Shown: positions 35,056 to 45,217 of the stretch, piece by piece
How the letters are laid out: every line of letters starts with the position of its first letter
How positions within the stretch are numbered: position 1 is the stretch's first letter
NCBI GenBank assembly: GCA_018820765.1
Contig: JAHJNN010000004.1
Span: forward strand, 1 to 64,000
Source: Gammaproteobacteria bacterium
Lineage (GTDB): Bacteria; Pseudomonadota; Gammaproteobacteria; Burkholderiales; Thiobacillaceae
DNA: 64,000 bases
Direction: 5' to 3'
Notes under the pieces: generated by a model
Told to the model about the DNA's origin: nothing
Database searches by the model: none
The model's input: the letters and a program-made list of their open reading frames with translations, nothing else
Program-made: the position numbers and the translations under genes

Positions 35056-36081
35056 TCAGTTGCGATTTTGTCCTACCCACTCGACCATACGCGCCACACC
35101 TTCCTGTGCGGATACCATTGGCTGCCACTCGAGCAATTGTTTGGCTTTGGCAATGTCCGCGACGAACACACGCTGGTCGCTCTCGCGCACAGGGAGCTTG
35201 GTGAATTCCAGTTTTATCTTCAGCAGTTCTTCTAACAGCGCAAAAAGCTCCAGCAGCGACAGGCTGTTTTGGATGCCACCACCGATGTTGAAAGCCTGGC
35301 CCTTGGCCTGATCGATATTGCCGACGGCGGCCATATAGAGCCGCTTCATGTCGTCAGCATGAAGCACATCGCGGACCTGTTTGCCTGTGCCGGAAATGGT
35401 AAAAGGCCCATTAAGAAGGCCTTTGCGAGTCTCTACTGCTTTTTGGCAGAACCAACCCACCCATCCCTGATCGTATGTGGCGAATTGCCTTCCGCCATAC
35501 ATTGAGGAGTGACGGAACACGACGGTCTTGAGTCCAAAGATGCGGGCGTAATCCAGCATGTATTGATCGGCCGCGCCCTTGGAGCAACCGTAGGGGGAAT
35601 GGAAATCGAGCTGCGTCTGTTCATTGATGCCGTAGGGGTGCTCGTTGCACTGGTAGCGAGTATCAGTTTCGCTGTAAGTGTATTGTTCCAAATCGCCATA
35701 AACTTTGTTTGTAGAGGAATACACCACGATGGCTTCCGGCGCATGTAACCGCACGGCTTCCAGCAGGTTGTGAGTTCCCATCACGTTCACTTCAAAGTCC
35801 GTGCGGGGATTGGCGATCGAGGTAGTCATCGCCACTTGGCCTGCAAGATGGAATATCGCGTCAGGCTTGAATAACTGGACAATGCGGGTGATATCGTTCT
35901 GGTTGCGAATATCACCATGCTCAAAGGTGAATTTGCCTTGAGCTTGCAGCCATGCCAAGTTCTCTCGCGACCCACTGCGGTAGAGGTTATCAAACACCAC
36001 GAGATCATCGCCGCGCGATAAGGCATCCGATGCCAAATTGCTTCCCAGAAACCCACATCCCCCTGTAATAAGTAACTTCAT
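35056..36081 (-). CDS. rfbE: CDP-paratose 2-epimerase (CDP-tyvelose synthesis)
   Basis: 341-residue extended SDR that inverts C2 of CDP-paratose to give CDP-tyvelose. It follows the Salmonella enzyme segment by segment: [54 protein letters not shown] (YxxxK), [19 protein letters not shown] and [13 protein letters not shown]. Full family length. Its ATG overlaps the rfbS stop by four bases. Tyvelose is a 3,6-dideoxyhexose typically found as an immunodominant side branch of surface polysaccharide. Confidence 0.95.
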   Translation of the reverse strand: MKLLITGGCGFLGSNLASDALSRGDDLVVFDNLYRSGSRENLAWLQAQGKFTFEHGDIRNQNDITRIVQLFKPDAIFHLAGQVAMTTSIANPRTDFEVNVMGTHNLLEAVRLHAPEAIVVYSSTNKVYGDLEQYTYSETDTRYQCNEHPYGINEQTQLDFHSPYGCSKGAADQYMLDYARIFGLKTVVFRHSSMYGGRQFATYDQGWVGWFCQKAVETRKGLLNGPFTISGTGKQVRDVLHADDMKRLYMAAVGNIDQAKGQAFNIGGGIQNSLSLLELFALLEELLKIKLEFTKLPVRESDQRVFVADIAKAKQLLEWQPMVSAQEGVARMVEWVGQNRN

Positions 36082-36962
36082 AGCAGACCTCTTTCTTGTT
36101 CTATAACTTGTTTTAACCCTGTCTCGATGTCATAGCGGCAATGCCAACCTAATGCCACCAAGTCAGATATGTCTGCCTCAGAATGCATTACCTCTCCTTC
36201 GCGATAAGGTAGTGCCCCAAAATCCAGGTGTGTCTTGGACATAGCAAGGCGATGTACTGTCTCGACAAACTCCCTTATCGAAAGGGCGTGCCCACTTCCG
36301 ACGTCAAATTCCACGAATGGACTGGAAAAGCCGTCCATCTTTTCCAGCAACAGAAGATATGCAGAAACAACATCATCGATATAAATGAAATCGCGCTTTT
36401 GTACGCCTGGCGTGAGTTTCAGTTCCGGTATGTTATTAAGGCAGCTTTTGATGACATAAGTCGAGAATTTTGTGTCGTCATCGTCCGGGCCATAGAAATG
36501 CTCGAGCCTGATATTCCCAAAACGTATCTTTTCATGCATTGAAAAAAACCTCCCCCACTGAAGAAGCTGGTTTTTTGAAAGGGCATATAGATTAAGGTAT
36601 TTATCCAGAACAGTATCGGTATTAAGAAACACATCAACTCCCGCACGATTTCCAGCATCAAGCAATCGCAATGGGAATTCGGTATTAGCCGCAAAAATAT
36701 CACTCACTGATTCATTATTTCGCCCATAACAAGTAGCTGTATGAATAATGGCGTCTATTTTCCAGCAATCGCGAAAAAGATTATCATAATCGAGTCCCTC
36801 AATATCAAAAAAAACAATATCTGAGGCAATGGATTCAACCCTACGTAGTGAGGATGATTTCCTTTTTAGTGCCATAACATCATGGCCCTCAGCCAACAAA
36901 GCCTTAGCCAAATGACTACCTAAAAATCCTGTCACACCAGTGACCAATATTTTTTTCTTCAT
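36078..36962 (-). CDS. rfbS: CDP-paratose synthase-type reductase
   Basis: 294-residue SDR of the RfbS/RfbJ group, which reduces the 4-keto group of CDP-3,6-dideoxy-4-ketoglucose. [19 protein letters not shown] binds NAD(P)[11 protein letters not shown] and [10 protein letters not shown] match the abequose/paratose synthases, YALSK is the catalytic Tyr-Lys, and [17 protein letters not shown] and [10 protein letters not shown] follow. Paratose rather than abequose synthase is inferred because a paratose 2-epimerase gene overlaps it. Confidence 0.88.
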   Translation of the reverse strand: MKKKILVTGVTGFLGSHLAKALLAEGHDVMALKRKSSSLRRVESIASDIVFFDIEGLDYDNLFRDCWKIDAIIHTATCYGRNNESVSDIFAANTEFPLRLLDAGNRAGVDVFLNTDTVLDKYLNLYALSKNQLLQWGRFFSMHEKIRFGNIRLEHFYGPDDDDTKFSTYVIKSCLNNIPELKLTPGVQKRDFIYIDDVVSAYLLLLEKMDGFSSPFVEFDVGSGHALSIREFVETVHRLAMSKTHLDFGALPYREGEVMHSEADISDLVALGWHCRYDIETGLKQVIEQERGLL

Positions 36963-36968
36963 CGGTTC

Positions 36969-37910
36969 TCAATATGCCTTTAGCATTAACGGCGATAGAG
37001 CTTGCTTGGATTCAAGTATTAAACCTTCAAGAGAAGTCAACGTGGGTTGATATCCAAAATCAGCGGCACGAGTGTTCAATGAATAATAATGAGGTTTATT
37101 ACCCGTTGCATTTACGATGACTGCCGCATCTGCGGTTTCGTATTGCAGCCCGAAATTCTCTTGCATAGCGGCTAATAGACTCAGCTTGTCAATCGGTGCT
37201 CGACTGTAACAATCAACTGCCGTATTGGTAGCGGGCGCAGCAAGAAGCGAGCTGACTAGTTGATAAAAGTCTGACGGGTGCAGAAAGTCGCGCACAATGT
37301 AGTCAGGAGAGGTTCTCAGCACGGTTTTGTCGCGTATAGCGCGTAACATATCCGTGATCAGGAAGCGCGCATTAATGTCTTGTGTACGGCTGAAATAATT
37401 GAATACGCGAATATCAACGATTGCCAATTCAGGGTATGCGCGGTGCCTGCACTCCGCAAGTAACTTTGCCACGCCATACCATTCGTGTGGTGCCAAATTG
37501 TTGATTGGCACAATCGCCGGGGTATCCCGCTTGGCGGGTTCATTAAAGCTTGAACCATACGCGGCACCACTGCTTAAAAATAAGTAACGACAGGTGGGAT
37601 GCGTCTGAAGGTAATCCAATACCAATTGGTCGAAGCGCAAGGTGACATCAAAGATCGAGTTACCCATCGCGACCGCCTGCGCCGGGTTGCCGACCCCGAC
37701 AAAGTTGATGACCGCATCGAAGTCTTGCTTGGCGAATTCGGAAAAGTCATTTGCTGGATAACGCCCTGTCAAACCGACTCCAGCCAGCCATTTCGATACC
37801 TCGTCCGTCCGACGTGCAAACAGATGCAGTTGCCTGGCATCACCAACAGAGAATGAAACAATCAGGTCTTTTGCGATCTGGCTCGTTGCACCGAGGATGG
37901 CAATGCGCAT
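36969..37910 (-). CDS. NAD(P)-dependent sugar-nucleotide reductase/epimerase, possibly YerF-like
   Basis: 313-residue SDR. MRIAILGATSQIAKDLI is the nucleotide-binding start, LFLSSGAAYGSSF gives the catalytic Ser, WYGVAKLLAECRH the Tyr and Lys, and IVRDFLHPSDFY the later substrate region. Its exact reaction is unknown. Position between a ThDP carboligase and rfbS suggests it reduces a CDP-sugar intermediate, such as a 4-C-acetyl ketone in yersiniose-like branched-sugar synthesis. That is inference. It lies 6 bases ahead of rfbS. Confidence 0.72.
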   Translation of the reverse strand: MRIAILGATSQIAKDLIVSFSVGDARQLHLFARRTDEVSKWLAGVGLTGRYPANDFSEFAKQDFDAVINFVGVGNPAQAVAMGNSIFDVTLRFDQLVLDYLQTHPTCRYLFLSSGAAYGSSFNEPAKRDTPAIVPINNLAPHEWYGVAKLLAECRHRAYPELAIVDIRVFNYFSRTQDINARFLITDMLRAIRDKTVLRTSPDYIVRDFLHPSDFYQLVSSLLAAPATNTAVDCYSRAPIDKLSLLAAMQENFGLQYETADAAVIVNATGNKPHYYSLNTRAADFGYQPTLTSLEGLILESKQALSPLMLKAY

Positions 37911-37954
37911 AAATATGGTTCCGATTAGAAAGAGGCAGGTACTGGCCGTTCCGT

Positions 37955-39748
37955 TCAGACCTCATCGATCAACAGGTTCGAATGATATTCATCCCTATCA
38001 AGAAACGGCGCCATGTCTTCCAACGGGCGTGAACTCATTGATCCATCTGGATTAACCCGGGATGACACGGTCGGGATGATAAGCTGCTCCGGGGGCGTCA
38101 CAATATCAAGGACATATGGGCCGGGTGTATCGAGTGCCAACTGGATAGCCCGATCCAGGTTTGCCAAGTCAGAGACTCTTGCTGCGGGAATACCGTAGGC
38201 CTCGCAAATCCTGAGTGTGTCAGGCATGGTCACGCCAGACCGTGAGCCTTCGCCTATATACCGTTCTTTGAAATAGTTTTTCTGAGAAGCCCGAATAGAG
38301 AGGTAGCCGTCATTGTTCAATACGAACAACTTTACGGGAAGGTTGTAGTGAAGGAGCGTTTGTAGTTCCTGGATGTTCTGCTGAAGCGACCCGTCGCCCG
38401 TCACGGCCAGCACTCGTGCATCGCCCGTAGCCGCCGAGACGCCTATCGCGGCAGGTAATGTGTAGCCCATGGTCGCCATGGCGCCAGAGGGAATGTAGCG
38501 TTGTCTATCCTTTTTCAATTGAATGCCTTGGGAGACGGCATAAAAGGCCGAGCCGGCATCCGAGACGAACATATCGCCCGGACCGGAAAGCGCGGACAAA
38601 CGATCAACGAAGGAATAGATATTGATCGCGCCAACGGTGTCTTTGTACTCAGGTAAGCACACCGGGTATTTTTTCTTCCATTCCACGCATCGTGCGAGCC
38701 ATTCAGGCTTTGCGCTGATTGAACGATCAACTTTCATCAAGGCATCAAGCAAAACTTTGGCATCTGATTCAATCAGACGATCGATCTTTATGGTTTTTTT
38801 CTTATGGGATATAGGATCGATATCGACAACGATCTTCTTTGCGGCGCGCGCAAATTGTTCATACTCATAGCCAATGACTGAAACGTGCAAACTGGTACCG
38901 ATGGCGAGAATCAGGTCCGCGTTCTGCATGGTAAAGTTGGCCGGGCGGTCACCCTTTACGCCAGTTTTTCCAATGTAGACGTCCAGATCGTGGCGGAGGT
39001 TGTCGATGCCGAGATACGGGGTCACCACGGGGATTTTGTTTGTTGTCGCGAATTCCTGAAGCAGCCTTTGTGCGCCAGCTAGCCGCACACCACGCCCGGC
39101 AACAATGACCGGACGCTGCGCTTGCTGGAGTGCGTCCAGCAGATATTGAATATCGTCAGGTGAAGCGGCTGGCTGCACATAGGTGTGTTCGTAAGCATCA
39201 AGCATATCTGGATCGATCATTGTCGCCTGTACGTCCATCGGCACTTCAAACCATACCGGACCTGGCCGACCGCTCTTGGCGATGTCGACGGCTTTCTCCA
39301 ACTCATAACGCACCATTGTGGGGTTATTGAGATGAACCGCGTACTTACACAGAGACGAGACAACGGGGATGATGTCGAGCTCTTGAACACCAAACTGACG
39401 CAGACCGGGAATCCCTGCATTGTGGCCCGCTTCTGATCGTTTGACCTGACCTGATATGAAGAGACAGGGAACACTGTCTTGCCACGCGCCGCCCAGTCCC
39501 GTAAGGGCATTGAGGGCTGCCGGACCTGTAGAAAAATAGCCAACGGCAAAATCTTCATTGGCGCGTGCGTACGCTTCCAGTGCCATGGATGCGGACTGTT
39601 CGTGATGTACGCAGATCGCCCGGAGTTTTTTGTTGCATGCGACGCCATCGGTCAGGTGCATGATGCCTGCACCTGTCAGCATGAATACGTCTTTCAGGCC
39701 AAGGTGGTCACTTATGAAATTGGCAATGTAGTCGGCTACTCGAATCAT
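37955..39748 (-). CDS. ThDP-dependent acetolactate-synthase-like enzyme, possible YerE-type carboligase
   Basis: 597 residues with the three domains of the acetohydroxyacid synthase family. The N-terminal PYR domain has catalytic Glu in ICVHHEQSAS near residue 49, the middle domain follows, and the C-terminal PP domain holds GDGSLQQNIQELQTLL...LNNDGY, the Mg-ThDP motif. Biosynthetic ilvB genes pair with ilvH, which is absent here. In Yersinia, YerE of this family condenses an acetyl unit from pyruvate onto C4 of CDP-3,6-dideoxy-4-ketoglucose, the very intermediate made by the adjacent rfbFGH/ddhD genes. That role is a hypothesis from context. Confidence 0.78.
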   Translation of the reverse strand: MIRVADYIANFISDHLGLKDVFMLTGAGIMHLTDGVACNKKLRAICVHHEQSASMALEAYARANEDFAVGYFSTGPAALNALTGLGGAWQDSVPCLFISGQVKRSEAGHNAGIPGLRQFGVQELDIIPVVSSLCKYAVHLNNPTMVRYELEKAVDIAKSGRPGPVWFEVPMDVQATMIDPDMLDAYEHTYVQPAASPDDIQYLLDALQQAQRPVIVAGRGVRLAGAQRLLQEFATTNKIPVVTPYLGIDNLRHDLDVYIGKTGVKGDRPANFTMQNADLILAIGTSLHVSVIGYEYEQFARAAKKIVVDIDPISHKKKTIKIDRLIESDAKVLLDALMKVDRSISAKPEWLARCVEWKKKYPVCLPEYKDTVGAINIYSFVDRLSALSGPGDMFVSDAGSAFYAVSQGIQLKKDRQRYIPSGAMATMGYTLPAAIGVSAATGDARVLAVTGDGSLQQNIQELQTLLHYNLPVKLFVLNNDGYLSIRASQKNYFKERYIGEGSRSGVTMPDTLRICEAYGIPAARVSDLANLDRAIQLALDTPGPYVLDIVTPPEQLIIPTVSSRVNPDGSMSSRPLEDMAPFLDRDEYHSNLLIDEV

Positions 39749-39769
39749 TGTGGTCTTCCAATGTATAAG

Positions 39770-40939
39770 CTAGAGCGCTTTGCAGGCCTGTGCGATGCTA
39801 TCCAGGGCGGCAGATATGTTTTCGCGAGATGATGCGTAACAGATTCGAACAAACCCCTCGCCTTGATCGCCAAAGTTGGAGCCGGGAAGCAGTGCGACAC
39901 CTGCTTTATCCAGCATTGCATCGGCAAAAGCTTCAGAAGTCATACCGAAACTTGATATGTTTGGAAAAGCGTAAAAGGCACCACCGGGGAGGTGACATGA
40001 GATTCCTGGAATTGCGTTAAGGCCATTGACCAGCAAGTCGCGCCGCGCTTTGTACTCTGCCATCATTTCCCTGACAGGTTGCTGGTCGCCTGTAATGGCC
40101 TCAAGACCTGCACGCTGCACAAAGGCGGATACGCAAGATGAGGTGGTTTGCAGCAATAGCATCATCCGCTCTGCAACTTCTGGTGGTGCGACGACCGCAC
40201 CTAGCCGCCAACCAGTCATTGAAAATGCTTTACTAAATCCATTGGAGAGGATGACTCTCTCTTTGCAGGCATCGAGACCCGCGATAGAGAAGAAATCCTG
40301 ATCGCCATAAACCATCCGCGCGTATATCTCGTCGGAATATACGTAGAGATCATGTTTGACAGCGAGCTCATAGATTTCTTTCAGTGCGTCTGGCTCGGTT
40401 ATCGCGCCTGTTGGATTCTGCGGGCTATTGATGATCAGTAGCCGTGTTTTGTCCGTAATTAACGGTTCGATATCTTCGGCGCGCAAACGGAATGCATTCC
40501 GGTCTCGCAGGGGATAGGGGACCGGGACGGCACCACACATTCGGATTGCCGATAGGTAGGTTGGAAAGCCCGGGTCGGGCACGAGGACTTCTTGCCCGGG
40601 ATTACTCAGACAAAAAACGGCGTAGAAAATGGCGATGTTTGCACCGGGAGTAACGAGCACCTGGTCAGTAGCGGGAGTAAAACCCCGCGATCGTTGGGTA
40701 GTCTGCCGAATCGCCTCAACGAAATCCGTCATTCCCCAACTACTGCCATAGTGAGTTTCACCCGCATCAAGCGACTTCTTTGCTGCCTCGGTGATCACTT
40801 TCGGGGTACCAAAGTCAGGATCGCCGATTTCCAGATGAATAATGCGGCGACCTTGAGCCTCCAACCGCTTGACCTTATCGATCAAACGGAACATGGGCTG
40901 CCCTTCAATGTGACGGGCGTTGATAGAAATCTCTCTCAT
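39770..40939 (-). CDS. Class I/II PLP-dependent aminotransferase (fold type I, AspC/AlaC-like)
   Basis: 389 residues. INSPQNPTGAI near 170 and the PLP lysine in SNGFSKAFSMTGWRLGA near 232-248 are the family hallmarks, and the C-terminal substrate arginine is in GFVRICYASS. It is an amino-acid rather than a sugar aminotransferase, since sugar enzymes are DegT-type. Lying 21 bases ahead of the ThDP gene, it may provide a 2-oxo acid for that enzyme or act on an amino-acyl decoration. Substrate unknown. Confidence 0.82.
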   Translation of the reverse strand: MREISINARHIEGQPMFRLIDKVKRLEAQGRRIIHLEIGDPDFGTPKVITEAAKKSLDAGETHYGSSWGMTDFVEAIRQTTQRSRGFTPATDQVLVTPGANIAIFYAVFCLSNPGQEVLVPDPGFPTYLSAIRMCGAVPVPYPLRDRNAFRLRAEDIEPLITDKTRLLIINSPQNPTGAITEPDALKEIYELAVKHDLYVYSDEIYARMVYGDQDFFSIAGLDACKERVILSNGFSKAFSMTGWRLGAVVAPPEVAERMMLLLQTTSSCVSAFVQRAGLEAITGDQQPVREMMAEYKARRDLLVNGLNAIPGISCHLPGGAFYAFPNISSFGMTSEAFADAMLDKAGVALLPGSNFGDQGEGFVRICYASSRENISAALDSIAQACKAL

Positions 40940-40987
40940 CGGCTTGCCTTTAGATATCTGGGGAAGTCATCGCTGGCGGAACGGCAG

Positions 40988-42322
40988 TTAGAAATTCACG
41001 CCCAGGAATGTTTCGATCTTCTCGACCACAAAATCAAGCATATCTTCGCTTAGACCGGGATACACGCCGATCCAGAAGGTTTGGTTCATCACGATGTCGG
41101 TATTGGTAAGCTCACCGCTGATGCGGTAGTTCCTTCCAATCATGTATGGCTGACGTGTGAGGTTGCCGGCGAAAAGAAGGCGGGTGCCGATTTTGTTCTG
41201 ATCAAGGTAGTTGAGCAGGTCCACCCGCTTGATCCCCGAGGATTCTTTAAGCACGAGCGGAAAACCGAACCATGACGGATCAGAGTTTGGGGTGGCTTCC
41301 GGCAAGTGCAGGAATTCCTCACAGCTCTTCAGACGGTTCTTCAGGTAGGCGAAATTAGCTTTGCGGGCGGCGATAAATTCATCCACGCGATCCATCTGCG
41401 CAAGTGCACACGCCGCCTGCATATCAGAGATTTTAAGGTTGTAACCCAAGTGGCTGTAGGTGTACTTGTGGTCATAGCCTTCAGGCAGGTTGCCCAGTTT
41501 CCAGCAGAAGCGCTTGTTGCAGGTATTGTCTTTACCCGGCGGGCAGTAGCAGTCTCGGCCCCAGTCCCGGAAGGATTCGGCAATGAGCTTGAGTTCCGCG
41601 TTATTGGTGAAGACTGCCCCGCCCTCACCCATCGTGATGTGGTGCGCTGGGTAGAAGCTAAGTGTGGCGATGTCGCCGAAGGTGCCGACCATTTGGCCGT
41701 TATAGGTGGCGCCCAGTGCATCGCAGCAGTCTTCCACCAGCCAGAGGTTGTGCTTTTTGCACAGGGCCGTCACCACATCAAGATTGAAGGGATTGCCCAG
41801 CGAGTGCGCCAGCATGATGGCTTTTGTTTTTGGGGAAATGGCCGCTTCGATCTTGGTGGCATCGATGTTGTGGGTAGCCAGGTCCACATCTACAAATACG
41901 GGGACTGCACCAAACTGCAGAATGGGGTTTACGGTAGTTGGGAACCCAGCGGCCACACCAATGACTTCGTCGCCCGGCTTGATGGCACGATCGCCCAGGC
42001 GAGGCGAGGTCAGTGTGGAAAACGCAACCAGGTTGGCCGAGGAGCCCGAGTTGACGGTGATCAGATGTTTGACACCCAGATAGCTTGCAAGACGCGCCTC
42101 GAATTCGACGTTGAATCGGCCGGTGGTCAGCCATCCATCCAGGCTGGCTTCGACCATGTTCTTGAGTTCTGCTGCGCCGATAACCTTGCCAGAGACAGGC
42201 ACAGGCGACTCGCCCGGGACGAAGGGCTTGGGGGCATAGGTGATCTCGGCGAATTGTTGAACCAATTCGGCAATTTCTTTTCGGAGGCTGTCCGGGGTTT
42301 TGTTTGTGGCTGAAGTTGTCAT
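40988..42322 (-). CDS. rfbH: CDP-4-keto-6-deoxy-D-glucose 3-dehydrase (E1)
   Basis: 444-residue PMP-dependent iron-sulfur enzyme that removes the C3 hydroxyl. The usual PLP lysine is replaced by histidine in [14 protein letters not shown], diagnostic for this dehydrase. The [2Fe-2S] cysteines lie in [15 protein letters not shown] at 42322; the 50-codon upstream extension runs over rfbG and is rejected. It works with the ferredoxin-type reductase at 44203-45198. Neighbours rfbG and rfbF supply the substrate. Confidence 0.96.
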   Translation of the reverse strand: MTTSATNKTPDSLRKEIAELVQQFAEITYAPKPFVPGESPVPVSGKVIGAAELKNMVEASLDGWLTTGRFNVEFEARLASYLGVKHLITVNSGSSANLVAFSTLTSPRLGDRAIKPGDEVIGVAAGFPTTVNPILQFGAVPVFVDVDLATHNIDATKIEAAISPKTKAIMLAHSLGNPFNLDVVTALCKKHNLWLVEDCCDALGATYNGQMVGTFGDIATLSFYPAHHITMGEGGAVFTNNAELKLIAESFRDWGRDCYCPPGKDNTCNKRFCWKLGNLPEGYDHKYTYSHLGYNLKISDMQAACALAQMDRVDEFIAARKANFAYLKNRLKSCEEFLHLPEATPNSDPSWFGFPLVLKESSGIKRVDLLNYLDQNKIGTRLLFAGNLTRQPYMIGRNYRISGELTNTDIVMNQTFWIGVYPGLSEDMLDFVVEKIETFLGVNF

Positions 42323-42342
42323 GGGTTTGCCTTGTGTGGAAC

Positions 42343-43404
42343 TTACGCTGTTGCGTTGTATTGCTGAATCTGATCGAGGCAGTGCGCTCGCATGTCTTCC
42401 TCGGTGAGCCAGGCCCGGTGCCAGGTGATGATATGTTCCAGGGCATCCGCCAATTTCCAGCGTGGATGCCAACCCAATCGTGACCTGGCTTTGGCAATAT
42501 CGAGCTTGAGGTAATTGGCTTCATGGGGGTGTTTCCCTCCATCCAGTTGCCAACTTGCGCCGTCACGCCATTCTTTCACCATATGTTCGACGATCCATTG
42601 AACTGGACGTGCGTCGTCGTCCTGAGGCCCGAAGTTCCATCCCTCGGCCCAAGCCTGGCCATCGATATAAAGCTTTTCTGCCAGGGTCAGGTAGCCAGAC
42701 AGCGGTTCCAGGACATGCTGCCAAGGACGCGTAGCGTGTGGGTTACGGATCACAACCGGTTGATTGCGCTCGAATGCACGTAGGATGTCTGGCACCAAGC
42801 GGTCAACAGCCCAGTCTCCCCCGCCAATCACATTACCGGCGCGAGCCGAAGCCAATGCGATACCACTGCTTTGGAAGAAAGAACGCCGGTAGGCACTGGT
42901 AACCAGCTCAGAACACCCTTTGCTGTTGCTATAGGGGTCGTGCCCGCCCATGGGCTCGTCTTCGCGATACCCCCACACCCATTCCCTGTTTTCGTAGCAC
43001 TTGTCGGTGGTGACGTTGACGATGGCGCGCACGGTGCCTACTTGGCGCGCGGCTTCCAGCACATGCACGGTTCCCATGACATTGGTGGCGTAGGTGGCCA
43101 CGGGCTCGTTGTAAGAAAGCCTGACGAGGGGTTGTGCAGCCATGTGAATAACGATCTCAGGGCTGAAATCCGCCATCGCAGCGCGAACGGTTTCATAGCC
43201 CCGGATGTCACCGATGCTGCTGGTCATACCTTCCGCGACACGCGCCTCGGTGAATAAATCAGGGATCGTGGGCGGTGCAAGCGCCAAGCCGCAAAGTTCT
43301 GCGCCCATAGACTGCAGCCACAAGCTGAGCCAGCTTCCCTTGAAGCCTGTGTGGCCCGTTATAAAGACGCGTTTGCCACGCCAGAACTCTGGATTCACGG
43401 CCAT
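42343..43404 (-). CDS. rfbG: CDP-glucose 4,6-dehydratase
   Basis: 353-residue SDR converting CDP-glucose to CDP-4-keto-6-deoxyglucose. [20 protein letters not shown] at the N terminus is characteristic, [13 protein letters not shown] carries the Thr-Asp-Lys site, [12 protein letters not shown] the YxxxK, and [11 protein letters not shown] the sugar loop. I chose the ATG at 43404, which aligns with the family start and lies two bases behind the rfbF stop; an alternative ATG at 43416 overlaps rfbF. Confidence 0.96.
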   Translation of the reverse strand: MAVNPEFWRGKRVFITGHTGFKGSWLSLWLQSMGAELCGLALAPPTIPDLFTEARVAEGMTSSIGDIRGYETVRAAMADFSPEIVIHMAAQPLVRLSYNEPVATYATNVMGTVHVLEAARQVGTVRAIVNVTTDKCYENREWVWGYREDEPMGGHDPYSNSKGCSELVTSAYRRSFFQSSGIALASARAGNVIGGGDWAVDRLVPDILRAFERNQPVVIRNPHATRPWQHVLEPLSGYLTLAEKLYIDGQAWAEGWNFGPQDDDARPVQWIVEHMVKEWRDGASWQLDGGKHPHEANYLKLDIAKARSRLGWHPRWKLADALEHIITWHRAWLTEEDMRAHCLDQIQQYNATA

Positions 43405-43406
43405 GC

Positions 43407-44180
43407 TCAGTCCCATTTCTTCCAGGGCGCCTTACCGCTTGCCCAGAGCTCTTCCAGCAGATGCTTGTCCCGCAGGGTGTCCATGGGTTGCCAGAAACCG
43501 TCATGGTGGTAAGCCATCAGCTCATCCGCTTCAGCCAGTTTCATTAAAGGCTCTTGTTCCCAAACTGTGTTGTCTCCTTTTAGATAAGACAGCACTTTGG
43601 GGGAGAGCACAAAAAAGCCGCCGTTGATAATGGCTCCGTCCCCCCTTGGTTTTTCTTTGAAGCTTTTGACTTTTTGACACTGGACGTCTAGCGCACCGAA
43701 ACGACCTGGTGGGTAAGTGGATGTCAATGTGGCCGCCCTGCCATGTTTATGATGGAAGTCGATCGTTGCACGAATATCTACATCACTTACACCGTCGCCG
43801 TAGGTGAAACAGAAAGCCTCTTCGTCTTTGACGTGTTGAGCAACGCGAGCTAGACGTCCCCCTGTCATTGAATCATCACCTGTATCGACCAATGTAACAG
43901 TCCACGGTTCTGCACGCTTTTCATGCACATGCATGCTGTTCGATTTCATATCAAACGTGACATCGGACATATGCAGAAAATAGTTTGCAAAATATTCTTT
44001 GATCACGTAACCCTTGTAGCCACAGCAGATTATGAAATCGTGGATGCCGTGGTGGGAATACATTTTCAAGATGTGCCAGAGGATAGGCTTGCCGCCAATT
44101 TCCACCATCGGTTTTGGGCGCGCCGACGTTTCTTCGCTCAGTCGCGTACCAAGCCCCCCTGCAAGAATCACTGCTTTCAT
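43407..44180 (-). CDS. rfbF: Glucose-1-phosphate cytidylyltransferase
   Basis: 257 residues, making CDP-glucose from CTP and glucose-1-phosphate, the first step of the dideoxyhexose route. [18 protein letters not shown] is the nucleotidyltransferase signature, [17 protein letters not shown] and [12 protein letters not shown] follow, and [18 protein letters not shown] closes the protein. ATG at 44180, 22 bases behind the reductase gene. Confidence 0.97.
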   Translation of the reverse strand: MKAVILAGGLGTRLSEETSARPKPMVEIGGKPILWHILKMYSHHGIHDFIICCGYKGYVIKEYFANYFLHMSDVTFDMKSNSMHVHEKRAEPWTVTLVDTGDDSMTGGRLARVAQHVKDEEAFCFTYGDGVSDVDIRATIDFHHKHGRAATLTSTYPPGRFGALDVQCQKVKSFKEKPRGDGAIINGGFFVLSPKVLSYLKGDNTVWEQEPLMKLAEADELMAYHHDGFWQPMDTLRDKHLLEELWASGKAPWKKWD

Positions 44181-44202
44181 CTATTTCTTCCTCGATTTCA
44201 AC

Positions 44203-45198
44203 TCAACTGACTGCGGAGCAAACGAAGGCGTCGGACAAAAACCACCGCTCCGGCAAACCGGCTTTCAACAACATCTCTTTTGCGCTGTGGATCATGGCAT
44301 CGGAACCGCAGGCGTATACAACGGTTTCAGACAAGTTGGGCTGGCTTGCCATCAAAACTTCTTGTACATGACCTTGTGCACCAGACCAGCCTCTCCCAGC
44401 TCTTGAAAGCACGGGGGTATAGCGATGCGCAGCGCCGACGCTTGATACATCCCAGTACAGGTCGCCAGGCGCGCGCGCGCCCCAATAAACGGACACGGAA
44501 CGCGGCCGGCATTCCGGGGACAGGCTGTCGATTCCCTCAAGCATCGCCTTGACGGGAGCCATACCCGTTCCTGTCGCCAGGAAAACCAAGTCGAGGCCAA
44601 CCACATTGCGCAAGAAGAAGGTGCCGAGCGGGCCGTTCAGGCGCAACAGATCATTGACTTTGGCTTGACCGAACCAATACTCGCTCATGGCACCGCCAGA
44701 CACTGCACGTATATGAAGTTCGAGAAGTTTTTCGGCGGCGCTAGCGTTGGCCAGCGAATAGCTCCTGCGTAAACCGCCCTTGCCTATCACGTCGATGTAT
44801 TGGCCGGGGTGGTAATCAAGCTGCTGATTAGGGGGAAGTCGTAGGATTACGCGAAGAACGTCTGCGCCCAGGCGTTCAAGCGACTGAATCCTGCAAGGCA
44901 AAGTCTTGGCGGGATAGACCTTGATCCCGCCAAGATCTTCAACGTCGAGCTGGACGTCGCTCGTGGCACATCTGGCGCAGGTCAGTATCCATCCGGCCTC
45001 CCGCTCGGCCTGGCTGAGTCCGATTTCATCGACCAGCGGGATGGACGAGCCGCCATGCAGCTGTGTCTTGCACGATCCGCAACGACCTGTCTTGCAGCTG
45101 TGTTCGAGCACGACGCCCGCGCGGAGCGCGGCATCAAGCATGGTTTCGCTTGCTTCAGCGGAAAATTGTTTGCCGTTGGCAAGTGTGATGATTGGCAC
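44203..45198 (-). CDS. ddhD: CDP-6-deoxy-delta-3,4-glucoseen reductase (E3)
   Basis: 331-residue electron-transfer protein supplying RfbH. The N-terminal plant-type ferredoxin domain has CKTGRCGSCKTQL...CARC binding [2Fe-2S]. The FAD domain has RRSYSLANAS near 190, and the NAD domain LVFLATGTGMAPVKAML near 230. The start is GTG at 45198, 19 bases after the fcl stop; the frame continues upstream into fcl without homology. ddhD and ascD are names for the same function. Confidence 0.93.
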   Translation of the reverse strand: MPIITLANGKQFSAEASETMLDAALRAGVVLEHSCKTGRCGSCKTQLHGGSSIPLVDEIGLSQAEREAGWILTCARCATSDVQLDVEDLGGIKVYPAKTLPCRIQSLERLGADVLRVILRLPPNQQLDYHPGQYIDVIGKGGLRRSYSLANASAAEKLLELHIRAVSGGAMSEYWFGQAKVNDLLRLNGPLGTFFLRNVVGLDLVFLATGTGMAPVKAMLEGIDSLSPECRPRSVSVYWGARAPGDLYWDVSSVGAAHRYTPVLSRAGRGWSGAQGHVQEVLMASQPNLSETVVYACGSDAMIHSAKEMLLKAGLPERWFLSDAFVCSAVS

Positions 45199-45217
45199 GT
45201 TATTAAACCGAGTTAAA

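Noticed and set aside
41000..42300. rfbH as a DegT-type sugar aminotransferase
   Set aside because: The PLP lysine is replaced by His and iron-sulfur cysteines are present, so it is the dehydrase.
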